Positions 8,149 to 15,717 of a stretch of DNA of 64,000 nt are shown here, one piece after another (the first letter of the stretch is position 1; each line of letters starts with the position of its first letter). The stretch spans positions 1 to 64,000 of the forward strand of contig JBHYFN010000008.1 of the NCBI GenBank assembly GCA_051859505.1, in the 5' to 3' direction. The DNA is from JAFIEN01 sp051859505. Its GTDB lineage: Bacteria > Pseudomonadota > Alphaproteobacteria > Rhodobacterales > Rhodobacteraceae. The notes below the pieces were generated by a model. It saw only the letters and a list, made by a program, of their open reading frames with translations, made no database searches and was not told the DNA's origin. Made by a program: the position numbers and the translations under genes.

Positions 8149-9384
8149 GTGGCCGAGGCCGACAGGGCAGATGTGATCGTCGTCGGCGCCGGTGTGATCG
8201 GCCTGTCGGTCGCGCTGTCGGCCCGCGCGCGGGGGCTGTCGGTCCTCGTGATCGACCGCGAGGGGCCGGCGGCAGGCGCCTCGGCCGGGAACGCCGGCGC
8301 GCTGGCCTTCACCGATATCTTCCCCCTCGCCTCGCCCGGGATCCTCCGCCGCGCCCCCCGCTGGCTGCTCGATCCGCTGGGGCCGCTGAGCATCCCGCCC
8401 GCCTATGCGCCCCGGATCGCGCCCTGGCTCTGGCGGTTCTGGCGCGCCTCCTCGCCTGCCCGTGTGGCGGCTTCCACCCGCGCGCAGACGGCGCTGATGC
8501 GGGCATCGGAAGCAGCGCTCGACCCGTTCCTTTCGCGTGAGGGGCTGACCGGATTCCTGCGGCGCAAGGGGCAGTTGCAGGTCTATGAGGGCGAGGCCGC
8601 CTTCCGCGCCTCGCTTCCGGGGTGGGAGGCGCGGGCCAAGGAAGGCATCCCCTTCCGCCACCTCAAGGGCGACGAGATCGCCGAGATCCAGCCCGGCCTT
8701 GCCCCCCGCTTCACCCATGCGGCCTTCACCCCCGGCTGGTGCTCGGTCAGCGACCCCAGGGACTATACCCTTGCCCTTGCCGAGCGTTTCCGCGCCGGCG
8801 GCGGCGAGATCCGCAGAGCCGAGGCACAAGCCATCCTGCCCACCGGGGTGCGGACCTCCGGCGGAGACCTGCACAGTGCCAAGCTGGTCATCGCCGCCGG
8901 GGCCTTTTCCCACCGCCTGACCCGCACCGCCGGCGTCACCCTGCCCCTGGAAACCGAGCGCGGCTACAACACCACCCTGCCCGCCGACGCCTTCGACCTG
9001 CGCACCCATGTCACCTTCGAGGCGCATGGCTTTGTCGTCACCCGCCTGACCTCGGGCATAAGGGTCGGCGGCGCGGTGGAGCTGGGCGGGCTGGAGCGCG
9101 CCCCGAACTACGCCCGCGCCGACGCGATGCTGCAGAAGGCCGCCGCCTTCCTTCCGGGGCTGAAAACCACCGGCGGGCGGCAATGGATGGGGTTCCGCCC
9201 CTCGCTGCCCGACAGCCTGCCCGCCATCGGCCCCCTGCCCGGCCGGCATGACGTCATCTGCGCTTTCGGCCATGGCCATCTGGGCCTGACGCAATCCATC
9301 GGCACGGCCGAGATCGTCGCAGACCTTCTGACCGGGCAGACCCCGCCCCTTGACCTTGCCCCCTATTCCCCCGCCCGTTTCTGA
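8149..9384 (+). CDS. FAD-dependent amino-acid oxidase/dehydrogenase, probable D-hydroxyproline oxidase
   Basis: The 411-residue DAO-family flavoprotein opens with a Rossmann FAD motif (VIVVGAGVIGLSVALSARARG, about residues 9-29) and has a second conserved block GHGHLGLTQSIGTAEIVADL near the C-terminus, as in D-amino-acid dehydrogenases and glycine-oxidase relatives. In hydroxyproline catabolism this type of enzyme oxidises cis-4-hydroxy-D-proline to pyrroline-4-hydroxy-2-carboxylate. It precedes the epimerase that would make its substrate and follows the deaminase that would use its product. GTG was taken as start because no ATG fits before the FAD motif. The electron acceptor (oxygen or quinone) cannot be told. 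Confidence 0.82.
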   Translation: MAEADRADVIVVGAGVIGLSVALSARARGLSVLVIDREGPAAGASAGNAGALAFTDIFPLASPGILRRAPRWLLDPLGPLSIPPAYAPRIAPWLWRFWRASSPARVAASTRAQTALMRASEAALDPFLSREGLTGFLRRKGQLQVYEGEAAFRASLPGWEARAKEGIPFRHLKGDEIAEIQPGLAPRFTHAAFTPGWCSVSDPRDYTLALAERFRAGGGEIRRAEAQAILPTGVRTSGGDLHSAKLVIAAGAFSHRLTRTAGVTLPLETERGYNTTLPADAFDLRTHVTFEAHGFVVTRLTSGIRVGGAVELGGLERAPNYARADAMLQKAAAFLPGLKTTGGRQWMGFRPSLPDSLPAIGPLPGRHDVICAFGHGHLGLTQSIGTAEIVADLLTGQTPPLDLAPYSPARF

Positions 9385-9415
9385 CCCCCGGACAGCTTGA
9401 CCAAAGGCCCCCCAA

Positions 9416-10417
9416 ATGGCGACCCATACCTTCCAGTGCATCGACGGCCATACCTGCGGCAACCCGGTCCGCCTCGTCTCGGGCGGCGGCCCCCGGCTCG
9501 AGGGGGCGGACATGCTGGAACGCCGGGCGCATTTCCTGCGGGAATTCGACTGGATCCGCACCGGGTTGATGTTCGAGCCGCGCGGCCATGACATGATGTC
9601 GGGCAGCATCCTCTATCCCCCCACGCGGCCCGATTGCGACGTGGCGGTGCTGTTCATCGAGACCTCGGGTTGCCTCGCCATGTGCGGCCATGGCACCATC
9701 GGCACGATCACGATGGGGATCGAGAACGGCCTGATCCATCCCCGCGAACCGGGCAGGCTGTCGATCGAGACGCCCGCCGGCAAGGTCGATATCGCCTATC
9801 GGCAGGAGGGCCGCTTCGTCGAGGAGGTGCGGCTGACCAATGTGCCCTCGTTCCTTCATGCCGAGGGGCTGACGGCAAAGGTCGAGGGGCTGGGCGAGAT
9901 CGTGGTCGATGTCGCCTACGGCGGCAATTTCTACGCCATTGTCGAACCGCAGGAGAACTTCCGCGACATGGCGGATTTCAGCGCGGGCGAGCTGGTGGGC
10001 TTCTCTCCCAAGCTTCGCGCCGCGCTGAACGCGGCTTATGACTTCACCCACCCGCTGGACGCGCGGATCAACGGCCTGTCGCATATCCTCTGGACCGGCG
10101 CGCCGAGGGCCGAGGGCGCCCATGCGCGCAACGCGGTCTTCTATGGCGACAAGGCCATCGACCGCTCGCCCTGCGGCACCGGCACTTCGGCGCGCATGGC
10201 GCAGTTGGCCGCCAAGGGCAGGCTGAAGGCGGGGGACGAATTCTGGCACGAAAGCATCATCGGTTCGATCTTCAAGGGCCGGGTCGAGGCCGAGACCGAG
10301 GTCGCGGGGCGGCCCGCGATCGTGCCCTCGATCGCCGGATGGGCGCGGATGACGGGCTACAACACGATCTTCATCGACGACCGCGATCCCTTCGCGCATG
10401 GCTTCGTGGTGACATGA
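9416..10417 (+). CDS. 4-hydroxyproline 2-epimerase (proline racemase family, Cys/Cys)
   Basis: The 333-residue proline-racemase-fold enzyme has both catalytic cysteines: Cys90 in MCGHGTIG and Cys253 in SPCGTGTSARMA. It would interconvert trans-4-hydroxy-L-proline and cis-4-hydroxy-D-proline. The Cys/Cys pair fits both proline racemases and hydroxyproline epimerases; GHGTIG next to the first Cys and the flanking oxidase and deaminase favour the epimerase. The stop overlaps the start of the aconitase-X gene (ATGA), so the two are probably translationally coupled. Confidence 0.88.
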   Translation: MATHTFQCIDGHTCGNPVRLVSGGGPRLEGADMLERRAHFLREFDWIRTGLMFEPRGHDMMSGSILYPPTRPDCDVAVLFIETSGCLAMCGHGTIGTITMGIENGLIHPREPGRLSIETPAGKVDIAYRQEGRFVEEVRLTNVPSFLHAEGLTAKVEGLGEIVVDVAYGGNFYAIVEPQENFRDMADFSAGELVGFSPKLRAALNAAYDFTHPLDARINGLSHILWTGAPRAEGAHARNAVFYGDKAIDRSPCGTGTSARMAQLAAKGRLKAGDEFWHESIIGSIFKGRVEAETEVAGRPAIVPSIAGWARMTGYNTIFIDDRDPFAHGFVVT

Positions 10418-12126
10418 CCGACATGACCGATACGGCCCGCGCCGTCCTGCCCGGCCATGCTGCAGGCCCCGTTCTGGCGGCGACCGAGGGGCTGAGCTTC
10501 TGGGGCGGGGTCGATCCGGCCACGGCGCGGGTGATCGACGCGCATCACCCATTGCACGGCGAGAGTGTGGCGGGGGCGGTGCTGATGCTGCCGACAAGCC
10601 GCGGCTCCTGCACCGGCAGCGGGGTGATCCTCGATCTTGCGTTGAACGGGCGTGCCCCTGCCGCACTGGTCTTTGCCGAGGCCGAGGATGTGCTGACCCT
10701 TGGCGCGCTGGTGGCCGGGCGCCTGTTCGACTGCGGCTTTCCCGTCCTGCGCCTGCCCCGCCCGCTTTGGGACCGGGTCGCAGGGGCCGCGCGGGTAAAG
10801 ATCACGCCCCAGGCGCTGGTCGCGGATGGCGAGGCCCACCCCGTTGCCCCCCCCGCCGCCACAGCCCTTGACCTGACCGAGGGCGACCGCGCCCTGCTGG
10901 CGGGCGAGAGGGGCGAGGCGGCGCGGATCGCGATGGAGATCCTCGTCGCAATGGCCGCAAATCAGGGGGCCGCGCGGCTCTGCGACGTGACCCGCGTCCA
11001 TATCGACGGCTGCATCTATGCCAGCCCCGCCAACCTGACCTTCGCCGAGAAAATGGCCGCTCTGGGCGCGCGTGTCGTCCTGCCGACAACGACCAACGCG
11101 ATCTCGGTTGATCAGGCCAACTGGCGGGCGCAGGGGGTGCCGGAAAGCTTTGGCACCCCCGCCGCGCGGCTTGCCGAGGCCTATGTCGCCATGGGGGCGG
11201 ACCCCAGCTTCACCTGCGCGCCCTATCTTCTGCCCGACCGGCCCGCGAGGGGCGAGGTCATCGGCTGGTCGGAATCGAACGCCGTGATCCATGCCAATTC
11301 GATCCTCGGGGCGCGGACGGTCAAGCACCCGGATTTCCTCGACCTCTTCATCGCGCTCACGGCCCGCGCGCCGCATTCGGGCGTCACTCTCGACGCCAAC
11401 CGCCGCCCGGCCCGCATCCTGCGCGTCGACGCCCCGGTCAAGGTCGATGACGCCTTCTGGCCGATGCTGGGCTGGCTTGCCGGACAGGCCGCGCCCGACC
11501 GCGTGCCGCTGATCACCGGCTGCGAACAGCTTTCGCCCGGGCCCGACGACCTCAAGGCGCTTTGCGCGGCCTTCGGCACCACCTCGGCCGCACCGATGCT
11601 GCATCTGGCGGGCCATACGCCCGAGGCGGACCTGCCCCCGGCGGCGGGGGCCGAGACCTGCGAGGTGAGGCTCGAGGACTTCCGCGCCCTCTGGACCCGG
11701 TTCAACGCGGCCCCCGATGCCGTCGATCTGGTCGCCATCGGCAGCCCCCATGCCTCGGCCCCGGAGGCGCGCGCGCTGGCCGCGCTGATGACCGGCCCAC
11801 GCGCGCCCGAAACCCGGCTCATCGTCACGCTGGGCCGGGCGACGCTGGCGGAGCTTGCAGCCGACGGCACGCTAAACCGGCTGCGTGCGGTGGGCGCGAC
11901 GGTCGTGCCCGACCTCTGCTGGTGTTCCATCTCCGAACCCGTCTTTCCGCCCGAGGCAAGGGTCGTGATGACCAATTCCGGCAAATACGCCCATTACGGG
12001 CCGGGCCTCACGGGGCGGCAGATGCGGTTCGGCAGCCTCGCGCATTGCGCCCGAACCGCCATGACCGGGCTTGCCCCCTCAGAACCGCCCCAATGGCTGC
12101 ACCGCGAGGGATCAGGAAACGGTTGA
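10414..12126 (+). CDS. aconitase X (small and large domains fused), probable cis-3-hydroxy-L-proline dehydratase
   Basis: The 570-residue protein joins the DUF126 swivelling domain (residues 1 to about 140, with SRGSCTGSGVILD) to the DUF521 large domain. Cysteines that could ligate an iron-sulfur cluster occur in HIDGCIYA, SFTCAPYLL, ITGCEQLSP and DLCWCSISEP, followed by MTNSGKYAHYGPGLTGR. Single-chain aconitase X proteins of bacteria have been characterised as cis-3-hydroxy-L-proline dehydratases, and the hydroxyproline operon supports that. The start ATG overlaps the epimerase stop. Its presence widens the operon from 4-hydroxyproline to 3-hydroxyproline substrates. Confidence 0.85.
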   Translation: MTDMTDTARAVLPGHAAGPVLAATEGLSFWGGVDPATARVIDAHHPLHGESVAGAVLMLPTSRGSCTGSGVILDLALNGRAPAALVFAEAEDVLTLGALVAGRLFDCGFPVLRLPRPLWDRVAGAARVKITPQALVADGEAHPVAPPAATALDLTEGDRALLAGERGEAARIAMEILVAMAANQGAARLCDVTRVHIDGCIYASPANLTFAEKMAALGARVVLPTTTNAISVDQANWRAQGVPESFGTPAARLAEAYVAMGADPSFTCAPYLLPDRPARGEVIGWSESNAVIHANSILGARTVKHPDFLDLFIALTARAPHSGVTLDANRRPARILRVDAPVKVDDAFWPMLGWLAGQAAPDRVPLITGCEQLSPGPDDLKALCAAFGTTSAAPMLHLAGHTPEADLPPAAGAETCEVRLEDFRALWTRFNAAPDAVDLVAIGSPHASAPEARALAALMTGPRAPETRLIVTLGRATLAELAADGTLNRLRAVGATVVPDLCWCSISEPVFPPEARVVMTNSGKYAHYGPGLTGRQMRFGSLAHCARTAMTGLAPSEPPQWLHREGSGNG

Positions 12127-12214
12127 CCCGGCCAAGGGTTGCGCGCCACCCTGTCGCTGCGCCCTTTCCCTGCCCCCGCCACCGCGCCACCTGACCCTCT
12201 TGCCAAGGACGATC

Positions 12215-12850
12215 ATGCCCCGTACCCCGTTGATCTGTTTTGCCGCCGCCCTGCCCTGCCTGCTGCCGCTGGCCGCCATGGCGCAATGCCCCACTGGCCC
12301 CGATGACCTGCAGGCAGGCATCGAACTCGGCTACGAGGACGGCGCGACCACGGTTTACACCCGCAACGACGCCGGGCTGATCATCGAGACCGTCACCTAT
12401 GGCGATGACGCCGGCTGGGGATATCAGACGGTCAGCCACTACGGCTATGTTCTGGTGAGTTTCGCCACCATCGAGAACGATGTCGTTCAGACGGATTTCC
12501 TCGATCTCTATTCCTATCCCGGTCAGCGACTGGAACGGTTTGCCTCGGTCCAGTCGCCGAATGTCTCGGTCAGCGCCACCCTGTTGACCCGCTACGCCGG
12601 GATGAGCGGTTTCGATGATGCCGGTTACAAGGCAAGCATCACCTTCACGAGCAAGGAGCCCGAGGCAATCACCTGGGGCGGCTGCAGCTACAGCGTCATC
12701 CCGATCGAAGTCGACGAGGACGAATATGGCTCGCTCTACTACTTCGTGCCCGAGATCGGCATCGGCTTCTACGTCGATTCCCTGTTGAACGGCGTGCCCG
12801 ACGCATTGCCCCGTCCGGTGTCGATCCGGGTTCTTCCGGGCACGCGCTGA
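12215..12850 (+). CDS. secreted protein of unknown function inside the hydroxyproline operon
   Basis: The 211-residue product has a Sec signal peptide (MPRTPLICFAAALPCLLPLAAMAQC, cleavage after AMA) and a predicted beta-rich, acidic mature part. It has many Tyr, Asp and Thr, and two cysteines (AQCP at the mature N-terminus and GGCSYS) that could pair. No enzyme or binding motif was recognised. It lies in the operon direction between aconitase X (88 bases upstream) and the second racemase-fold gene (28 bases downstream), so co-expression is likely. The ATG gives the only sensible signal peptide. It could be a passenger. Confidence 0.65.
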   Translation: MPRTPLICFAAALPCLLPLAAMAQCPTGPDDLQAGIELGYEDGATTVYTRNDAGLIIETVTYGDDAGWGYQTVSHYGYVLVSFATIENDVVQTDFLDLYSYPGQRLERFASVQSPNVSVSATLLTRYAGMSGFDDAGYKASITFTSKEPEAITWGGCSYSVIPIEVDEDEYGSLYYFVPEIGIGFYVDSLLNGVPDALPRPVSIRVLPGTR

Positions 12851-12878
12851 GCGCGACCGAAACAGAGCAGGAAAGCAC

Positions 12879-13907
12879 ATGCGCAGCACCCGCACGATCC
12901 ATGTCATCTCGGCCCATGCCGAGGGCGAGGTGGGCGACGTGATCGTCGGCGGCGTCGCCCCCCCGCCGGGCGAAACGCTCTGGGCGCAAAGCCGCTGGAT
13001 CGCGCGCGACGGGGCCTTGCGTGATTTCGTGCTGAACGAGCCGCGCGGCGGCGTGTTCCGCCATGTCAACCTGCTGGTGCCGCCGAAAAACCCCGCAGCC
13101 GATGCCGCCTTCATCATCATGGAGCCCGAGGACACGCCGCCCATGTCGGGCTCGAACGCGATCTGCGTGGCGACGGTGCTGCTGGACAGCGGCATGATCC
13201 CGATGGAGGAACCCGAAACCCGCCTCACGCTCGAGGCGCCGGGCGGGCTGGTCGCGGTCCGGGCGATCTGCCGGGATGGCAAGGCCGAGCGGATCTTCGT
13301 CGAGAACCTGCCCAGTTTCGCGGCCCGGCTCTCGGTCCCGCTCGAGGTCGAGGGGCTGGGCACGCTGACGGTCGACACCGCCTTTGGCGGCGACAGTTTC
13401 GTGATCGTCGATGCGGCCGCACTCGGCTTTGCCCTGACGGCAGACGAGGCGCATGAGATCGCCCGGCTGGGCGCCCGCATCGCGAAAGCCGCGACCGAGG
13501 CGCTGGGGTTCGAGCATCCGACCAATCCCGACTGGCGGCATATCTCGTTTTGCCTGTTTGCCGGCCCGCTCGGGCGGGATGCGGCGGGCCTCTGCGCCGG
13601 CTCGGCCGTGGCGATCCAGCCGGGCAAGGTGGACCGCTCGCCCACCGGCACGGCGCTGTCGGCGCGGATGGCGGTGCTTCATGCGCGCGGTCAGATGGCG
13701 GTGGGCGAGCGGCTGACCGCCGTTTCGGTGATCGGCTCGACCTTCGCGGGGCGCATCCTGGGCAGGACCGAGGTCGGCCCCCTGCCCGCGATCCGGCCCG
13801 AGATCTCGGGCCGGGGCTGGATCACCGGGATACATCAGCACATGCTGGACCCGAGTGATCCATGGCCCCGAGGCTATCGGCTGAGCGACACATGGGGGGC
13901 ACGGTGA
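12879..13907 (+). CDS. proline-racemase-fold protein lacking both catalytic cysteines (Ser/Thr), possible hydroxyproline dehydratase
   Basis: The 342-residue paralogue of the epimerase 2.5 kb upstream keeps the fold-defining blocks (LTVDTAFGGDSFVI, SVIGSTFAGRI, GRGWITGIHQHMLDPSDPW). The two catalytic positions are Ser90 (PPMSGSNAIC) and Thr256 (RSPTGTALSARM). In characterised members Cys/Cys pairs racemise or epimerise, Ser/Cys can epimerise, and Cys/Thr pairs dehydrate trans-3-hydroxy-L-proline. Thr at the second site therefore argues for a dehydratase or other lyase, not a racemase, while Ser at the first is unusual in that setting. AGCAGGAAAG precedes the ATG. Its stop overlaps the hydrolase start (GTGA). 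Confidence 0.82.
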   Translation: MRSTRTIHVISAHAEGEVGDVIVGGVAPPPGETLWAQSRWIARDGALRDFVLNEPRGGVFRHVNLLVPPKNPAADAAFIIMEPEDTPPMSGSNAICVATVLLDSGMIPMEEPETRLTLEAPGGLVAVRAICRDGKAERIFVENLPSFAARLSVPLEVEGLGTLTVDTAFGGDSFVIVDAAALGFALTADEAHEIARLGARIAKAATEALGFEHPTNPDWRHISFCLFAGPLGRDAAGLCAGSAVAIQPGKVDRSPTGTALSARMAVLHARGQMAVGERLTAVSVIGSTFAGRILGRTEVGPLPAIRPEISGRGWITGIHQHMLDPSDPWPRGYRLSDTWGAR

Positions 13908-14833
13908 CGGACTACGACAAGCTGATCGACGCCGAAACCTGGGCCTTCATCCGCGCCACGGCGGAACTTTACCCGGATGATGCGGTGGCGCTTGATATCG
14001 CGGGCCAGCGCCGGGTCTATGACCAGATGGCCGCGGCCTTTCGCCGGCCCCGCCCCGAGGGGCTTCGGGTCGAGGACCGTGCCTTCGGCGGCGTGCCCTG
14101 CAGGCTGTATCAGGCGGCGGGGGAACCGGCGGCGACGCTGGTCTATTTCCACGGCGGCGGTTTCGTCGTCGGCGGGCTGGAGAGCCATGACGATGTCTGC
14201 GCCGAGCTTGCGGCGGGGGCGGGCGTGCGGGTCGTGTCGGTCGATTACCGGCTGGCCCCCGAGCATCCCCATCCGGCGGCCTTCGAGGATGCGCAGGCGG
14301 CGACGCGAGGCGTGGCCGGGGCCTTTGCGGGGCGGCTGGTGCTGGCGGGCGACAGCGCGGGCGGCAATCTGGCCGCCGCCGTGGCCCATGCGGCGCGGGC
14401 GGGCGGGCCTCGGGTCGCGGGGCAGGTGCTGATCTATCCGGGGCTGGCGGCGGCGCCGAAGGCGGGGGGCAGCTATGCCCTTCACGCCCATGCGCCGATG
14501 CTGACGCTGGCCGATCTGGTGGCCTATCGGGGGTTGCGCCACGGGGACGGGCCGGGCCCGGAGGGCGATCCGACCGCAGCACCGCTGGAGGATCCCGATT
14601 TCACCGGCCTGCCGCCGACCCTGGCCTTCGCCGCCGAATGCGATCCGCTGGCCGATGACGCGGTGGATTATGCCGCCCGGATCGTCGCTGCCGGAGGGCG
14701 GGCAAGGGCGGTGGTAGAGCCGGGGCTGGTGCATGGCTATCTGCGCGCGCGGAGCACGGTGGGCAGGGCAAGGGAAAGCTTCGGGCGCGTCGTCTCGGCG
14801 GCCGCGACGCTGGCGCGGGGGGAGTGGATGTAG
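13904..14833 (+). CDS. alpha/beta hydrolase of the HSL (hormone-sensitive lipase) family
   Basis: This 309-residue carboxylesterase-type hydrolase has the HSL oxyanion motif HGGG at 83-86. Its catalytic triad is Ser151 (GDSAGG), Asp247 (ECDPLADD) and His277 (GLVHGYL). Natural substrate unknown; as the last gene of the hydroxyproline operon it might release the amino acid from an ester or amide, but that is speculation. The GTG start is chosen because GGGGGG stands 4 bases ahead and the codon overlaps the upstream stop as GTGA; an in-frame ATG 12 bases upstream is an alternative. Its stop codon lies inside the arm of a long terminator hairpin. Confidence 0.85.
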   Translation: MTDYDKLIDAETWAFIRATAELYPDDAVALDIAGQRRVYDQMAAAFRRPRPEGLRVEDRAFGGVPCRLYQAAGEPAATLVYFHGGGFVVGGLESHDDVCAELAAGAGVRVVSVDYRLAPEHPHPAAFEDAQAATRGVAGAFAGRLVLAGDSAGGNLAAAVAHAARAGGPRVAGQVLIYPGLAAAPKAGGSYALHAHAPMLTLADLVAYRGLRHGDGPGPEGDPTAAPLEDPDFTGLPPTLAFAAECDPLADDAVDYAARIVAAGGRARAVVEPGLVHGYLRARSTVGRARESFGRVVSAAATLARGEWM

Positions 14834-14884
14834 GGTGGGGGCACCCCACCATTGCCGGGGATGGTGGGGTGCCCCCACCCTACA
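14829..14884. terminator. perfect 24-bp-arm hairpin between convergent genes
   Basis: The arms (14829-14852 and 14861-14884) are exact reverse complements with an 8-base loop TGCCGGGG; the outer arm begins TGTAGGGTGGGGGC. Both flanking stop codons (plus-strand hydrolase, minus-strand phosphodiesterase) lie inside the stem, so it can serve as a bidirectional terminator, although there is no T tract. The length and perfection are also compatible with a REP-type mobile repeat. Confidence 0.8.
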
Positions 14885-15713
14885 GGAAGGGCGCCGCGGT
14901 CATCGTCTCGGGCACCTCGACCCCCAGCCGCGACAGGATCGTCGGCGCCAGCGCCAGCTGGTCAAGCACCGCACCCCCGTCCGGCCCCTCGCCCGCGCCG
15001 AACCAGTAGAGCGCGACCTCCTGCTGATCCGCCCCCGACCCGCCGTGATGGCCCCGCACCGATTGCCCGTGATCGGCCGTCACGATCACCTCGTAGCCCA
15101 TCTCGCGCCAGCGCGCGACGAAGGGCGCCAGCATCGCATCCATCGTGTAGCAGGCCAGGTCCATCTCGGTGCAGTCATGCCCGAACCTGTGCCCCATGCT
15201 GTCCAGCGTGCAGGTATGCAGGATCCCGTAATTCAGCCCGAACCGCCCGCAAAGCATCGTCAGCGTGGCGAAAAGATCCACATCCGAGGGCGTCATCTGG
15301 TTCAGATGGCCATAGCCCGTCATCGTGTGAAACCGGCCGTGGTTGATCGTGGCGCTGTCGGCTTCGTCATATTCCAGATCCCGCACCAGATCGAAGGGCG
15401 CGCGGTTGAAGAATTCCGACCAGAAGGAATGCGTGACCGCCCCCGTCACCCCGCCCGCGCGGCGGACCTGCGAGAAGATGTCGGGCAGGTCCAGCCGCCG
15501 CACCACCTCGTTGCCCCAGATGCCATGGACCTGCGGCGGCACCCCGGTGTGGATCGAGGCATAGCACGAGGCCGAGGTCGAGGGCAGGACCGAGCGCATC
15601 TTCCAGACCCGCGCCTCGCCCGAGGCGACCCAGCCTTCGAGATTGCCGAAAAGGCGGCGGAAATTGCCGTAGGGCACCCCGTCGAGGATGATCAGGAGGA
15701 GCTTGCGGTCCAT
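14880..15713 (-). CDS. alkaline-phosphatase-fold phosphodiesterase/nucleotide pyrophosphatase family protein
   Basis: This 277-residue member of the type I phosphodiesterase superfamily hydrolyses phosphoesters with two metal ions. Visible elements are the first metal ligand D11 in LLLIILDGVPYG, the nucleophile region LPSTSASCYA (Thr46 or Ser47), DSMGHRFGHD, and the ADHGQSVRGHHG ligand cluster near the C-terminus. No signal peptide, so it acts in the cytoplasm. Its start is 4 bases after the stop of the ABC ATPase gene, so it is the last gene of the importer operon and probably acts on the imported compound. Substrate unknown. Confidence 0.82.
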   Translation of the reverse strand: MDRKLLLIILDGVPYGNFRRLFGNLEGWVASGEARVWKMRSVLPSTSASCYASIHTGVPPQVHGIWGNEVVRRLDLPDIFSQVRRAGGVTGAVTHSFWSEFFNRAPFDLVRDLEYDEADSATINHGRFHTMTGYGHLNQMTPSDVDLFATLTMLCGRFGLNYGILHTCTLDSMGHRFGHDCTEMDLACYTMDAMLAPFVARWREMGYEVIVTADHGQSVRGHHGGSGADQQEVALYWFGAGEGPDGGAVLDQLALAPTILSRLGVEVPETMTAAPFL

Positions 15714-15717
15714 CGCC

